64,000 nt of DNA from positions 1-64,000 of the forward strand of contig CAYPVK010000004.1 in the NCBI GenBank assembly GCA_964414185.1, written 5' to 3'. Shown here one piece after another: positions 8,679 through 17,671 of this stretch. The notes beneath the pieces are model-generated. The model was given only the letters and a program-made list of their open reading frames with translations. It ran no database searches and was not told where the DNA came from. Each line of letters opens with the position of its first letter. The stretch's first letter is position 1. Source of the DNA: UBA7488 sp964414185 (GTDB taxonomy: Bacteria > Pseudomonadota > Alphaproteobacteria > CAAHEQ01 > UBA3637). The position numbers and the translations under genes were made by a program.

Positions 8679-9046
8679 TATAATACCTCCGGAGCCAATG
8701 ACATGATTTTGACGAATCCGGCATTACGCAATTCGCGTGTTACCGGGCCAAAAATACGTGTGCCGATTGGTTCACCATCTTTGTTGACTAACACAGCGGC
8801 ATTTGTGTCAAAGCGGATGGAAGATCCATCGGGACGATGGATTTCCTTTGCCGTACGTACGATTAAAGCACGAGCGACATCCCCTTTTTTAACTTTCCCG
8901 CGTGGTATTGCCTTTTTGACGGATACGATAATAACGTCTCCGACCGAGGCAACCTTACGCTTTGAACCGCCAATGACCTTAATGCACTGAACTTTCCGAG
9001 CTCCGGAGTTATCAGCGACTTCAAGGTTTGTTTCTACTTGAATCAT
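8678..9046 (-). CDS. rplN: 50S ribosomal protein L14
   Basis: L14, a 50S intersubunit-face protein. It has the invariant 122-residue length, opening MIQVETNLEVADNSGARKVQ and ending with the RELRNAGFVKIMSLAPEVL region. Located between rpsQ and rplX as usual. Confidence 0.98.
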   Translation of the reverse strand: MIQVETNLEVADNSGARKVQCIKVIGGSKRKVASVGDVIIVSVKKAIPRGKVKKGDVARALIVRTAKEIHRPDGSSIRFDTNAAVLVNKDGEPIGTRIFGPVTRELRNAGFVKIMSLAPEVL

Positions 9047-9067
9047 GGTATTTCCTTACCTTTTCAA

Positions 9068-9307
9068 TTAGTTGGACATTTCCGTAATCACTGTCCAAGT
9101 TTTCGTCTTGGATAGCGGACGGCTCTCAATAATCTGAACAACGTCACCGACCTTGAACTGATTATTTTCATCATGCGCCGTGTATTTAGCACTGCGTTTG
9201 ATGTATTTTTTGTAAACAGGGTGCATAACGCGGCGTTCTACTTGGACAACAACGGATTTGTCCATTTTATCACTGACGACCACACCTTGTAAAATTCTTT
9301 TAGGCAT
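9068..9307 (-). CDS. rpsQ: 30S ribosomal protein S17
   Basis: S17, an OB-fold primary 16S-binding protein. The product is 79 residues; GVVVSDKMDKSVVVQVERR near the start and the DVVQIIESRPLSKTKTW stretch are diagnostic. It lies 12 bp after rpmC. Confidence 0.98.
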   Translation of the reverse strand: MPKRILQGVVVSDKMDKSVVVQVERRVMHPVYKKYIKRSAKYTAHDENNQFKVGDVVQIIESRPLSKTKTWTVITEMSN

Positions 9308-9318
9308 GCTTTTTCTCC

Positions 9319-9519
9319 TTATGCACTTTGAGTTGCTTTTTCGGCAACCACTGTTTGAATTTTAGCAATCGTACGACGCACTTGGCGACGACGAGCCGTG
9401 TTTTTCAACTGACCGCCGGCCTGTTGAAAACGCAAATTTAAGGCTTCTTTTTTCAGCTGAGCTTCCATATCTTTCAGTTCAGCAACGCTTTTAGCCCGCA
9501 AATCTTTAATTTTTTCCAT
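9319..9519 (-). CDS. rpmC: 50S ribosomal protein L29
   Basis: L29, a small two-helix protein near the exit tunnel where it helps dock ribosome-associated factors. It has 66 residues, with the LRAKSVAELKDMEAQLKKE opening and the typical NLRFQQAGGQLKNTARRRQV segment. It starts 2 bp after the rplP stop. Confidence 0.97.
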   Translation of the reverse strand: MEKIKDLRAKSVAELKDMEAQLKKEALNLRFQQAGGQLKNTARRRQVRRTIAKIQTVVAEKATQSA

Positions 9520-9521
9520 AA

Positions 9522-9944
9522 TTATACCTCTTCATCCGGAGTTCTGGCAATAAAACGCGTTTTGATGGGCAATTTAGCAGCAGCCAATCTGAAGGCTTCT
9601 CTCGCGATTTCTTCGGAAACGCCGTCAACTTCGAACACAACACGCCCCGGTTTTACGCGGCATACCCAATATTCCACAGCGCCTTTACCTTTACCTTGAC
9701 GAACTTCGGGCGGCTTTTTCGAAACAGGCACATCGGGGAACATACGAATCCACAAACGGCCTTGTCTTTTCATAGCGCGGGAAATCGCACGGCGGGCGGC
9801 TTCAATTTGGCGCGCCGTAATGCGTTCTGGTTCCAAAGCCTTCAGGCCGAAAGAACCAAAGTCTAATGTCGTAGCTGATTTAGCGGCACCGTGAATGCGC
9901 CCCTTAAATGCTTTACGAAATTTTGTCTTTCTTGGACTTAACAT
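9522..9944 (-). CDS. rplP: 50S ribosomal protein L16
   Basis: L16, which organises the A-site and peptidyl-transferase region. It has 140 residues and starts MLSPRKTKFRKAFKGR; RQGRLWIRMFPDVPVSKKP and GAVEYWVCRVKPGRVVFEV are signatures. Near standard length. Confidence 0.98.
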   Translation of the reverse strand: MLSPRKTKFRKAFKGRIHGAAKSATTLDFGSFGLKALEPERITARQIEAARRAISRAMKRQGRLWIRMFPDVPVSKKPPEVRQGKGKGAVEYWVCRVKPGRVVFEVDGVSEEIAREAFRLAAAKLPIKTRFIARTPDEEV

Positions 9945-9962
9945 TTTTTATTCGTCCCTTCT

Positions 9963-10634
9963 TTAATGTTGAGCTGATAAACGCTTATCTTGAGCCATCG
10001 GGTCATGAGCTAAGATTTCACCTTTGTAAATCCAAACTTTAATACCGATGGAACCATAAGTCGTATTAGCTGTTGATACACCGTAATCTACGTCAGCGCG
10101 CAATGTATGCAAAGGCACACGACCTTCGCGGTACCATTCGACGCGCGCGATTTCGGCACCGCCCAAGCGGCCGCCGCAGTTGATACGAATTCCTTCGGCA
10201 CCTTGACGCAAAGCCGATTGAACGGCACGTTTCATTGCGCGGCGGAAAGAAATACGTTTTTCAAGTTGCTGAGCAATATTGTCGGCAACCAATTTGGCAT
10301 TGATTTCGGGTTTGCGAACTTCGACAATGTTTACATTGACTTCATTGCCGTCGGACAATTTCGTGAGTTCTTTTTTCAAAGTTTCAATATCTTGTCCTTT
10401 TTTACCAATAATCACACCGGGTCTGGCGCAATAAATTGTAACGATTGCCTTTTTGGCCGGGCGTTCGATCACAATGTGAGAAATCCCCGCACCTGCCAAT
10501 TTTTTCATCAAAAATTCACGAATTTTGATATCGGCATGTAATAAATCGGCATAACTTCCTTCGGCAAACCATCTGGAATCCCATGTCCGATTAATACCCA
10601 AGCGCAAACCTGTTGGATTAACTTTTTGACCCAT
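9963..10634 (-). CDS. rpsC: 30S ribosomal protein S3
   Basis: S3, part of the mRNA entry tunnel. It has 223 residues, with start MGQKVNPTGLRLGINR and a KH domain containing GVIIGKKGQDIE. The C-terminal domain includes GRLGGAEIARVEWYREGRVP. Its start overlaps the rplV stop by one base. Confidence 0.98.
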   Translation of the reverse strand: MGQKVNPTGLRLGINRTWDSRWFAEGSYADLLHADIKIREFLMKKLAGAGISHIVIERPAKKAIVTIYCARPGVIIGKKGQDIETLKKELTKLSDGNEVNVNIVEVRKPEINAKLVADNIAQQLEKRISFRRAMKRAVQSALRQGAEGIRINCGGRLGGAEIARVEWYREGRVPLHTLRADVDYGVSTANTTYGSIGIKVWIYKGEILAHDPMAQDKRLSAQH

Positions 10635-11080
10635 TAGATTTTCTCCTCTTCTTTAGAAACCTTTGCTTTGGCAGCAGGCTTTTCGGTTATAGCTACTTTA
10701 GCAGGTTTTTCTTTTTTTGCAACTGTTTTTTCTTGTTCTTTCACAATAATCGTCAAGTTTGAGAAAGGTTTCAAGATACGGCAGGCGCGGCCTTTGGCAG
10801 CGGCTGCGAATCTTTTCATAACCATTGACTTGCCGACATAGGCTTCGGAAACAATCAAAGTGTCAACATCCATACCATGGTTGTTTTCTGCATTGGCAAT
10901 AGCCGATTGCAAAACTTTTTTAACTTCGTCAGCTACGCGTTTCTTGGAGAAAGTCAGTTGAGCCACAGCTTTATCGGCTTTCAATCCGCGGATTGATTCG
11001 GCCAATAAGTTCAATTTGCGAGGCGATACACGGATAGAACGTGCTTTAGCCATAGCTTTTTTTGTTTCTTGCTTCATCAT
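10634..11080 (-). CDS. rplV: 50S ribosomal protein L22
   Basis: L22, which lines the exit tunnel. The family body runs to about residue 118 (SPRKLNLLAESIRG, QSAIANAENNHGMD, KGRACRILKP). A Lys/Ala/Glu-rich C-terminal tail brings it to 148 residues, longer than the roughly 110 of E. coli. The start overlaps the rpsS stop by one base. Confidence 0.97.
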   Translation of the reverse strand: MMKQETKKAMAKARSIRVSPRKLNLLAESIRGLKADKAVAQLTFSKKRVADEVKKVLQSAIANAENNHGMDVDTLIVSEAYVGKSMVMKRFAAAAKGRACRILKPFSNLTIIVKEQEKTVAKKEKPAKVAITEKPAAKAKVSKEEEKI

Positions 11081-11373
11081 TATTTCTTACCTTGTTGTTT
11101 CTTAGCTTTTGCATCAGCTGCTGTATGACCGGGGAATGTGCGGGTCGGCGAAAATTCGCCCAACTTATGCCCGATCATATTTTCGGTTACTAATACGGGG
11201 ATGAACTTTTTACCATTATATACGCCAAAAGTCAAGCCCACGAAATCAGGAAGAATCGTTGATCTTCTAGACCAAGTCTTGATTACTTCGTTGCGACCGG
11301 ATTCTTTAACTTTAGCTGCTTTTTTAAGCACGCTGCTGTCAACAAACGGTCCTTTCCATACGGATCTTGTCAT
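11080..11373 (-). CDS. rpsS: 30S ribosomal protein S19
   Basis: S19 of the 30S head, contacting 23S rRNA bridge B1a. It has 97 residues, starting MTRSVWKGPFVDSSVLKKA; WSRRSTILPDFVGLTFGVYN and GHKLGEFSPTRTFPGH are diagnostic. Ten bp follow rplB. Confidence 0.98.
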   Translation of the reverse strand: MTRSVWKGPFVDSSVLKKAAKVKESGRNEVIKTWSRRSTILPDFVGLTFGVYNGKKFIPVLVTENMIGHKLGEFSPTRTFPGHTAADAKAKKQQGKK

Positions 11374-11382
11374 GCTAACTCC

Positions 11383-12210
11383 TTATTTCTTGACTGCGTG
11401 ACGCGTACGGATAATCAATCCATTCGTCCGCTTATTGTTACGGGTTTTCTTACCTTTAGTCGGTTGGCCCCATGGTGTCACGGGGTTGCGGCCGCCATTC
11501 GTACGACCACCGTGCGGGTGATCAACAGGGTTCATGGCAATACCGCGAACGGACGGACGGCGACCGAGCCAACGGGCACGTCCTGCTTTGGCAAGAATTG
11601 TATTTTGATTGTCAGGGTTAGACACAGCGCCGACCGAAGCGAAACATTCGCCGCGAACCATGCGCAATTCGCCGGAATTCAAACGAATTTGAGCATAACC
11701 GGAATCTTTGCCGATAAGTTGTGCATAACAACCTGCGGAACGGGCGATTTGACCACCTTTGCCCGCTTGCAATTCAATGTTATGGACAATTGTGCCGACC
11801 GGCATATTTTTGAGCGGCATTGCATTGCCCGGTTTGATATCGGCGTTTGCAGACGCAATAACCGTATCGCCGGCAGCCAAACGTTGTGGAGCCAAGATAT
11901 AGGACAATGTACCGTCTTCATATTTGATTAAAGCGATAAACGCTGTACGATTCGGATCATATTCCAAACGTTCGACCGTTGCAGGCATATCCAATTTGCC
12001 GCGGCGTTTAAAATCCACCAAACGGTAAGCTTGTTTATGACCGCCGCCGCGATGACGAACAGTGATACGTCCGTGATTGTTACGACCGCCTGTCGATGAT
12101 TGGCCTTCTGTCAACATTTTAACAGGAGCGCCTTTGTGCAAATCGGATCTGTCGATACCGATTAAATGTCTGTTTGACGGAGTCGTTGGTTTATAAGTTT
12201 TTAATGCCAT
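11383..12210 (-). CDS. rplB: 50S ribosomal protein L2
   Basis: L2, required for subunit joining and peptidyl-transferase activity. It has 275 residues with the canonical RHRGGGHKQAYRLVDFKR and the C-terminal GIAMNPVDHPHGGRTNGGR motif, which includes the functionally important histidine. Two bp separate it from rplW. Confidence 0.98.
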   Translation of the reverse strand: MALKTYKPTTPSNRHLIGIDRSDLHKGAPVKMLTEGQSSTGGRNNHGRITVRHRGGGHKQAYRLVDFKRRGKLDMPATVERLEYDPNRTAFIALIKYEDGTLSYILAPQRLAAGDTVIASANADIKPGNAMPLKNMPVGTIVHNIELQAGKGGQIARSAGCYAQLIGKDSGYAQIRLNSGELRMVRGECFASVGAVSNPDNQNTILAKAGRARWLGRRPSVRGIAMNPVDHPHGGRTNGGRNPVTPWGQPTKGKKTRNNKRTNGLIIRTRHAVKK

Positions 12211-12211
12211 C

Positions 12212-12529
12212 TTATACCCCCGCTGTCACATCGATGCTTTGACCTTCAGCCAAAGTTACGATTGCTTTTTTAGTTTCGTTTCTAACACCTTTTGTCCCGC
12301 GGAACATTTTTGCTTTGCCCGCTTGACGGATGGTGTTTACTGATTTGACTTGAACGCCGAACACGGATTCAACCGCTTTTTTGATTTGCGGTTTCGTCGC
12401 ATCCAAAGACACTTCGAAAGTAACTTGGTTTTGTTCGGAGCCTTTCATGGATTTTTCCGTAATGACGGGTTTACGAATGATATCGTAAGAAGCCGCGCTC
12501 ACGGCTGAATTAGCTGCTTTTTTAATCAT
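12212..12529 (-). CDS. rplW: 50S ribosomal protein L23
   Basis: L23, the docking site for trigger factor and SRP at the tunnel exit. It has 105 residues with DIIRKPVITEKSM near the start, FEVSLDATKPQIKKAVE in the middle and the loop KAKMFRGTKG. The start overlaps the end of rplD by 4 bp (ATGA), implying translational coupling. Confidence 0.97.
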   Translation of the reverse strand: MIKKAANSAVSAASYDIIRKPVITEKSMKGSEQNQVTFEVSLDATKPQIKKAVESVFGVQVKSVNTIRQAGKAKMFRGTKGVRNETKKAIVTLAEGQSIDVTAGV

Positions 12530-13146
12530 TTCAGACGTCCTTCCAATTGTGCGACGGCGTCTTTAGATAAAACCAAGACATCCCGGCGAATAATATCATA
12601 AACGTTAGCACCTTGAGCGGGCAACACATCCACATTGACAATGTTGCGAGCGGACAAGGCAAAATTGTTGTCCAGCGTTTCGCCACCGACAAACAAAACT
12701 GAATTCCAACCGTTCTTTTCAAAGGCGGATTTCATGACTTTCGTTTTCGGTTCGGCAGCCGTCATATCGTCCAAAATGAACAACTTGCCGTTTTTGGCTT
12801 TCAAGGACAACGCGACACGCATACCCAAAGCACGGATTTTTTTGTTCAGGCTGTAAGCATGATCACGGACAACCGGTCCGAAAACAATACCGCCATGACG
12901 CATTTGAGGAGCGCGTTTTTGACCTTCGCGAGCACGTCCCGTCCCTTTTTGTTTGAACGGTTTTGTACCCGAACCGCTTACCTCACCGAGGTCTTTGGTT
13001 TTGTGAGTACCTTGACGGCGTTTGTCAAGCTGCCATTGAATGACGCGGGCCAAGATGTCTTCACGAATGTTGACACCGAAAACCGTATCAGCCAATTCAA
13101 TGGAACCGACGGGCTTTTTATCTAAATTGATAACATCTACTTTCAT
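12526..13146 (-). CDS. rplD: 50S ribosomal protein L4
   Basis: L4, with an extended loop in the exit tunnel. It has 206 residues; the loop signature includes KPFKQKGTGRAREGQKRAPQ and GGIVFGPVVRDHAY. It lies 3 bp after rplC. In E. coli L4 also represses the S10 operon; no comparable leader was identified here because the operon is read from the str genes. Confidence 0.97.
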   Translation of the reverse strand: MKVDVINLDKKPVGSIELADTVFGVNIREDILARVIQWQLDKRRQGTHKTKDLGEVSGSGTKPFKQKGTGRAREGQKRAPQMRHGGIVFGPVVRDHAYSLNKKIRALGMRVALSLKAKNGKLFILDDMTAAEPKTKVMKSAFEKNGWNSVLFVGGETLDNNFALSARNIVNVDVLPAQGANVYDIIRRDVLVLSKDAVAQLEGRLK

Positions 13147-13149
13147 CGT

Positions 13150-13905
13150 CTATTCCTTCACTTCCATATTTTCAGAGGCAGCGACTTGTTCAGCCGGTTC
13201 TGCTGCAACAGAAGCTTCAGCAGCCTTGACTGACACCTTTAAACCGGCAGGTACGGGACCGACGGCTTGTTTTGTCGCCTTAACGGCATCTGTAATTGTG
13301 ACAATATTTGAATCAAATCCGGGAACGGAACCTTTAACCATAATCAGGTTGCGGGCTTCATCAATCGCAACGACTTCCAAATTTTGAGCCGTAACGTTTT
13401 TATTTCCCAATTGACCCGGCATTTCCGTATTTTTGAAAACACGGCCCGGCCATTCACGGTTACCCGTGGAACCGCCGGAACGGTGTGTTCTGGAAACACC
13501 GTGGGTGGCATTGTCACCTGAGAAGTTATGTCTTTTCATAACACCGGCATAACCTTTACCGATGGACACGCCATGAACATCAACTTTTTGTCCCACAATA
13601 AAGTGAGAAGCTGACAATTCGGCACCGACCGGCAAAACACAGTCATCCGAAACGCGGAATTCGACGAGTGTCTTTTTGGGTTCTACCTTAGCTTTTGCGA
13701 AGTGACCGATTAAGGGTTTTGCAACATTTTTAGGTTTTGCAGTTTGAGCCCCCAATTGGAGTGCGACATACCCGTCACGTTCTTTTGTACGAACATCCAC
13801 AACCGTGCAACCGTCTACTTTTAATACGGTAACGGGAACACGTGTGCCGTTGTCTTGGAACAAGGACATCATGCCGACTTTTTCAGCGATTAAACCTGTA
13901 CGCAT
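13150..13905 (-). CDS. rplC: 50S ribosomal protein L3
   Basis: L3, an assembly initiator near the peptidyl-transferase centre. The start was chosen at the ATG at 13905 (MRTGLIAEKVGMM), the conserved N-terminus preceded by GGAAG; a longer open frame to 13944 would overlap rpsJ. GKGYAGVMKRHNF and THGVSRTHRSGGSTGN are family motifs, including the methylated-Gln region in other bacteria. An Ala/Glu-rich tail gives 251 residues. Confidence 0.97.
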   Translation of the reverse strand: MRTGLIAEKVGMMSLFQDNGTRVPVTVLKVDGCTVVDVRTKERDGYVALQLGAQTAKPKNVAKPLIGHFAKAKVEPKKTLVEFRVSDDCVLPVGAELSASHFIVGQKVDVHGVSIGKGYAGVMKRHNFSGDNATHGVSRTHRSGGSTGNREWPGRVFKNTEMPGQLGNKNVTAQNLEVVAIDEARNLIMVKGSVPGFDSNIVTITDAVKATKQAVGPVPAGLKVSVKAAEASVAAEPAEQVAASENMEVKE

Positions 13906-13918
13906 TGTCTTTTCTTCC

Positions 13919-14227
13919 TTATACTTTAATCTCAACATCAACACCGGCGGCGAGGTCCAATTTCATCAGGGCATCAACCGTTTGAGGTGTCGGATCAATA
14001 ATGTCGAGCACCCGCTTATGGGTACGAATTTCAAACTGTTCACGCGACTTCTTATCGACATGCGGTGAACGGTTCACGGTAAATTTTTCAATACGGGTCG
14101 GCAAAGGAATCGGTCCTACGACTTCAGATCCTGTGCGTTTTGCCGTATTGACGATCTCACGGGTTGATTGATCCAACAACCGGTGGTCGAACGCTCTTAA
14201 TCTAATTCTAATATTTTGGTTTTCCAT
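13919..14227 (-). CDS. rpsJ: 30S ribosomal protein S10
   Basis: S10 of the 30S head; in E. coli it also acts with NusB in antitermination. It has 102 residues; IRIRLRAFDHRLLDQSTREI at the start and GPIPLPTRIEKFTVNRSPHV are canonical. It lies only 14 bp after fusA: the tuf gene usually found here is absent. Confidence 0.98.
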   Translation of the reverse strand: MENQNIRIRLRAFDHRLLDQSTREIVNTAKRTGSEVVGPIPLPTRIEKFTVNRSPHVDKKSREQFEIRTHKRVLDIIDPTPQTVDALMKLDLAAGVDVEIKV

Positions 14228-14241
14228 TTTTATAACCTTTC

Positions 14242-16320
14242 TTAACCAGCTAATTTTGCTTTGATTTCGTCAGCAACCATTTGCGGCACATCTGCATAGT
14301 GCGAGAAGACCATCGAGTATTGGGCACGACCTTGGCTCATTGAACGCAACGTGTTCACATAACCGAACATGTTGGCCAAAGGCACTGTCGCATCAATAAC
14401 CCGGGCATTACCGCGTTGATCCATGCCGGACACTTGTCCGCGACGTGAGTTCAAATCGCCAATAATATCGCCCATGTAATCTTCCGGCGTCACAATTTCG
14501 ACTTTCATAATCGGTTCCAACAATTTCGGGCCGGCCTTGCTCATCCCTTCGCGGAAAGCGGCACGAGCAGCAATTTCAAACGCCATTGTTGAAGAGTCAA
14601 CATCGTGATAAGCACCATCATAGAGGTTAGCTTTAAAGTCCGTAACGGGGAATCCGGCCAATACACCTGTTTCCAAAGAAGCACGAAGCCCTTTTTCAAC
14701 GCCCGGAATGTATTCTTTCGGAACCGTACCGCCGACAACCGTGCTTTCGAATTGGAAGCCCGAACCGGGTTCAAGCGGCGTAAATTTAATTTTAACGCGT
14801 GCAAATTGACCCGAACCGCCGGATTGTTTCTTGTGGGTGTAATCGCAATCGTATTCTTTCGAAATCGTTTCGCGATAAGCCACTTGCGGAGCACCGACGT
14901 TAGCTTCGACTTTAAATTCGCGTTTCAAACGGTCAACGATGATTTCCAAGTGCAATTCACCCATACCTTTAATAACGGTTTGGCCCGTTTCGGTATTTGA
15001 TGTAACGCGGAAGGACGGATCTTCCATTGCCAAACGGTTCAAAGCCAAGCCCATTTTTTCAACATCGGCTTTGGTTTTGGGTTCAACGGCAATTTCGATA
15101 ACCGGATCGGGGAAATCCATTTTTTCCAAAACAACCTTCAAATTATCGCCGCACAAAGTATCACCCGTAGTCGTATCTTTCAAACCGACCAAAGCAACAA
15201 TATCGCCGGCACGCGCTTCTTTGATTTCTTCACGGTGGTTGGCATGCATCAACAACATACGGCCGACACGTTCTTTCTTATCTTTAACCGTGTTGGTAAC
15301 GTATGTACCGCTGGTCAAAGTACCTTGATATACGCGAACAAATGTCAAAGAACCGACAAACGGATCGTTCATAATTTTAAATGCCAAGCCGGCCAACGGT
15401 TTGTCATCTTCAGAAGCACAAACATATTCTTGATCGGTTCCAGCAATAACACCGCGTGCTTGCGGAATATCAAGCGGAGACGGCAAATAATCGACAACGG
15501 CATCCAAAAGTGTTTGCACGCCCTTGTTTTTAAAAGCGGAACCGCAGAAAACCGGAATAAAGCTTTGAGAAATTGTCCCTTTGCGAATACATGCTTTCAA
15601 TGTATCCGTATCGGGCATATTGCCTTCAAAATAAGCTTCCATAACGGCATCATCCATTTCGGCAGCCATTTCGACCATTTCATTGTAATATTGTTCGGCT
15701 TTTTCTTTCAAATCATCGGGGATTTCCTGATATTCAAAAGAAGCGCCCAAATCTTCGGAGTGCCAAATAATGGCGCGTTTGTTTAAGATATCGACGATTC
15801 CTTTAAAATCGGCTTCGGCACCGATCGGCAAAGCCATCACCATCGGACGAGCACCCAAGCGGGTTTTAATCATATCAACACAACGGTAAAAATCCGCGCC
15901 GATACGGTCCATTTTGTTGGCAAAACAAATACGGGGAACACCGTATTTGTCAGCTTGACGCCAAACGGTTTCGGATTGCGGTTCAACACCGGCAACGCCG
16001 TCAAATACCGTGATAGCACCGTCCAAAACGCGCAAGCAACGTTCCACTTCGACCGTGAAGTCAACGTGTCCCGGCGTGTCAATGACGTTAATGCGGTGAT
16101 CGCGCCAAAAAGCCGTCGTAGCGGCGGAAGTAATCGTAATACCGCGTTCTTGTTCTTGTTCCATCCAGTCCATCGTGGCAGCGCCATCGTGCACTTCCCC
16201 GATTTTATGGGATTTACCCGTATAGTACAAGATACGTTCGGTTGTTGTTGTTTTACCGGCATCAATGTGAGCCATAATACCAATATTTCTGTATTTTTCA
16301 ATCGGTGTCGTACGAGCCAT
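14242..16320 (-). CDS. fusA: Elongation factor G
   Basis: EF-G, the GTPase that drives tRNA-mRNA translocation. It has 692 residues. G1 AHIDAGKTTTTERIL, G2/switch in RGITITSA, G3 DTPGH and G4 NKMD are intact. Domain IV carries the GGSGQFARVKIKF stretch and domain V ends with MFGYVNTLRSMSQGRAQYSM. It follows rpsG by 9 bp. Confidence 0.98.
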   Translation of the reverse strand: MARTTPIEKYRNIGIMAHIDAGKTTTTERILYYTGKSHKIGEVHDGAATMDWMEQEQERGITITSAATTAFWRDHRINVIDTPGHVDFTVEVERCLRVLDGAITVFDGVAGVEPQSETVWRQADKYGVPRICFANKMDRIGADFYRCVDMIKTRLGARPMVMALPIGAEADFKGIVDILNKRAIIWHSEDLGASFEYQEIPDDLKEKAEQYYNEMVEMAAEMDDAVMEAYFEGNMPDTDTLKACIRKGTISQSFIPVFCGSAFKNKGVQTLLDAVVDYLPSPLDIPQARGVIAGTDQEYVCASEDDKPLAGLAFKIMNDPFVGSLTFVRVYQGTLTSGTYVTNTVKDKKERVGRMLLMHANHREEIKEARAGDIVALVGLKDTTTGDTLCGDNLKVVLEKMDFPDPVIEIAVEPKTKADVEKMGLALNRLAMEDPSFRVTSNTETGQTVIKGMGELHLEIIVDRLKREFKVEANVGAPQVAYRETISKEYDCDYTHKKQSGGSGQFARVKIKFTPLEPGSGFQFESTVVGGTVPKEYIPGVEKGLRASLETGVLAGFPVTDFKANLYDGAYHDVDSSTMAFEIAARAAFREGMSKAGPKLLEPIMKVEIVTPEDYMGDIIGDLNSRRGQVSGMDQRGNARVIDATVPLANMFGYVNTLRSMSQGRAQYSMVFSHYADVPQMVADEIKAKLAG

Positions 16321-16329
16321 TTATTCCCC

Positions 16330-16800
16330 CTACCATTTAAAGTGGGCAAATGCTTTGTTTGCATCAGCCATACGGTGCGTGTCTTCGCGTTTGCGAACGG
16401 CATTACCGCGATTGTTGTAAGCATCTTGCAATTCGCCGAACAAGCGTTGTTCCATTGTTTTTTCGCTGCGGCCGCGAGCTGCCGAAATAATCCAACGGAT
16501 TGCCAAAGCTTGTTGACGATCCGGACGGACATCCGTCGGCACTTGATACGTGGCACCACCGACACGGCGGGAGCGGACTTCCACCAACGGTTTAACATTA
16601 TTCAAAGCTTCCGTGAAAATTTCCAAAGCCGGTTTTTTGATTTTGGATTCAAGTTCATCAAAAGCACCATACACAACAGCTTCGGCAATGGATTTTTTAC
16701 CATCGTACATCAAGCTGTTCATAAATTTTGCAACTACCACGTTGCCGTATTTGGCATCGGGTGTAACTTCGCGTTTTTCTGCTGCGTGTCTACGTGACAT
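16330..16800 (-). CDS. rpsG: 30S ribosomal protein S7
   Basis: S7, an assembly initiator of the 30S head near the E site. It has 156 residues; start MSRRHAAEKREVTPDAKYGN, RRVGGATYQVPTDVRPDRQQ and the C-terminal REDTHRMADANKAFAHFKW are typical. It lies 12 bp after rpsL. Confidence 0.98.
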   Translation of the reverse strand: MSRRHAAEKREVTPDAKYGNVVVAKFMNSLMYDGKKSIAEAVVYGAFDELESKIKKPALEIFTEALNNVKPLVEVRSRRVGGATYQVPTDVRPDRQQALAIRWIISAARGRSEKTMEQRLFGELQDAYNNRGNAVRKREDTHRMADANKAFAHFKW

Positions 16801-16812
16801 AATTTACTCTCC

Positions 16813-17184
16813 TTATTTAGGGCGTTTTGCGCCGTACAATGAGCGCCGTTGTTTACGTTTAGCAACGCCTTGAGTATCAAGCGTACCACGGATAATATGA
16901 TAACGAACACCCGGCAAGTCCTTTACACGGCCGCCGCGAATCATTACGACTGAGTGTTCTTGTAAATTGTGACCTTCGCCCGGAATGTAGCATGTCACTT
17001 CAAATCCATTTGTCAAACGGACACGAGCAACCTTACGCAAAGCGGAGTTCGGTTTTTTCGGTGTCGTTGTATAAACGCGCGTACAAACCCCGCGGCGTTG
17101 TGGGCATTCTTGCAAAGCAGGCACTTTATCTCTGACCGGCTTGCTTTTCCGCGATTTGCGGATCAATTGGTTAATTGTAGGCAT
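16813..17184 (-). CDS. rpsL: 30S ribosomal protein S12
   Basis: S12, a decoding-centre protein. It has 123 residues. The streptomycin region TTTPKKPNSALRK has the Lys residues of a sensitive-type protein, and VKDLPGVRYH carries the Asp that is beta-methylthiolated in some bacteria. It is the first gene of the minus-strand ribosomal block, behind the promoter at 17365-17393 with a leader of about 170 nt. Confidence 0.98.
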   Translation of the reverse strand: MPTINQLIRKSRKSKPVRDKVPALQECPQRRGVCTRVYTTTPKKPNSALRKVARVRLTNGFEVTCYIPGEGHNLQEHSVVMIRGGRVKDLPGVRYHIIRGTLDTQGVAKRKQRRSLYGAKRPK

Positions 17185-17315
17185 TAAATTTTTCCTTTAA
17201 TATTTAAACCATTGCAAAAAATCTTTCGACGACCCATTCCGGGCAATCAAAAGAACGAAACTATGAACGCATCAGATAACAGTCTGATTTTGTTCAAAAC
17301 TTTGTAAAACAACTT

Positions 17316-17359
17316 CACTTTATACACCTCACGGATGAGGCGAATCGTTCTCTAAAGTG
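17316..17359 (-). promoter_or_regulatory. Structured 5' leader of the str operon mRNA
   Basis: Outer arms CACTTTA (17316-17322) and TAAAGTG (17353-17359) enclose an inner CCTCA/TGAGG hairpin (17327-17340, 4-nt loop). The outer stem begins almost exactly at the predicted transcription start, so the message would open with a nested hairpin. It may stabilise the message or bind a protein; this is inference. Confidence 0.45.
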
Positions 17360-17364
17360 TATGT

Positions 17365-17393
17365 ATTTAAACATATTTTTTACTTTAAGTCAA
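17365..17393 (-). promoter_or_regulatory. Promoter of the str-S10-spc ribosomal block
   Basis: On the minus strand, -35 TTGACT (17393-17388), 17-bp spacer and -10 TTAAAT (17370-17365). It is the only good promoter-like pair I found in the 487-bp gap in front of rpsL (17185-17671). The rest of that gap holds the structured leader and the HTH gene's terminator. Confidence 0.6.
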
Positions 17394-17584
17394 GCGCTTT
17401 TTAAAGGTTTTTAACCAAAAAAGGAATTAATTTTCGGGCGGATGATTTTTTAATGACAAACCCAAAATAAAATACTCCGAAATGGCATTTTCAGGTTAAA
17501 TCGTTTCAAAATCACAATCAAGTATCCGCCCGTGACAATACAATTCGACGCCCGTCATAAAAAATATGTTTTTTTAGTCAATCC

Positions 17585-17613
17585 GATAAAAAACCGCTCG
17601 GCTGGCGAGCGGT
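17585..17613 (-). terminator. Intrinsic terminator after the HTH gene
   Basis: ACCGCTCG and CGAGCGGT form an 8-bp perfect stem with a 5-nt loop, followed on the minus strand by TTTTTTAT. It lies about 60 bp past the stop of the HTH gene at 17672. Confidence 0.8.
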
Positions 17614-17671
17614 CAGAAAAATTTCAAAAAGTCTCTTTCAATAAAATAAAGTCCTTTTGCAAAACATATTA

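Noticed and set aside
14228..14241. Hidden short gene between fusA and rpsJ in place of tuf
   Set aside because: The gap is only 14 bp.
15955..16797. 280-residue plus-strand frame opposite fusA and rpsG
   Set aside because: Spans two well-supported genes on the other strand; Phe/His-rich translation typical of antisense.
17185..17671. Missed gene in the gap before rpsL
   Set aside because: No frame with a start, ribosome site and plausible composition; the region is explained by promoter, leader and a terminator.
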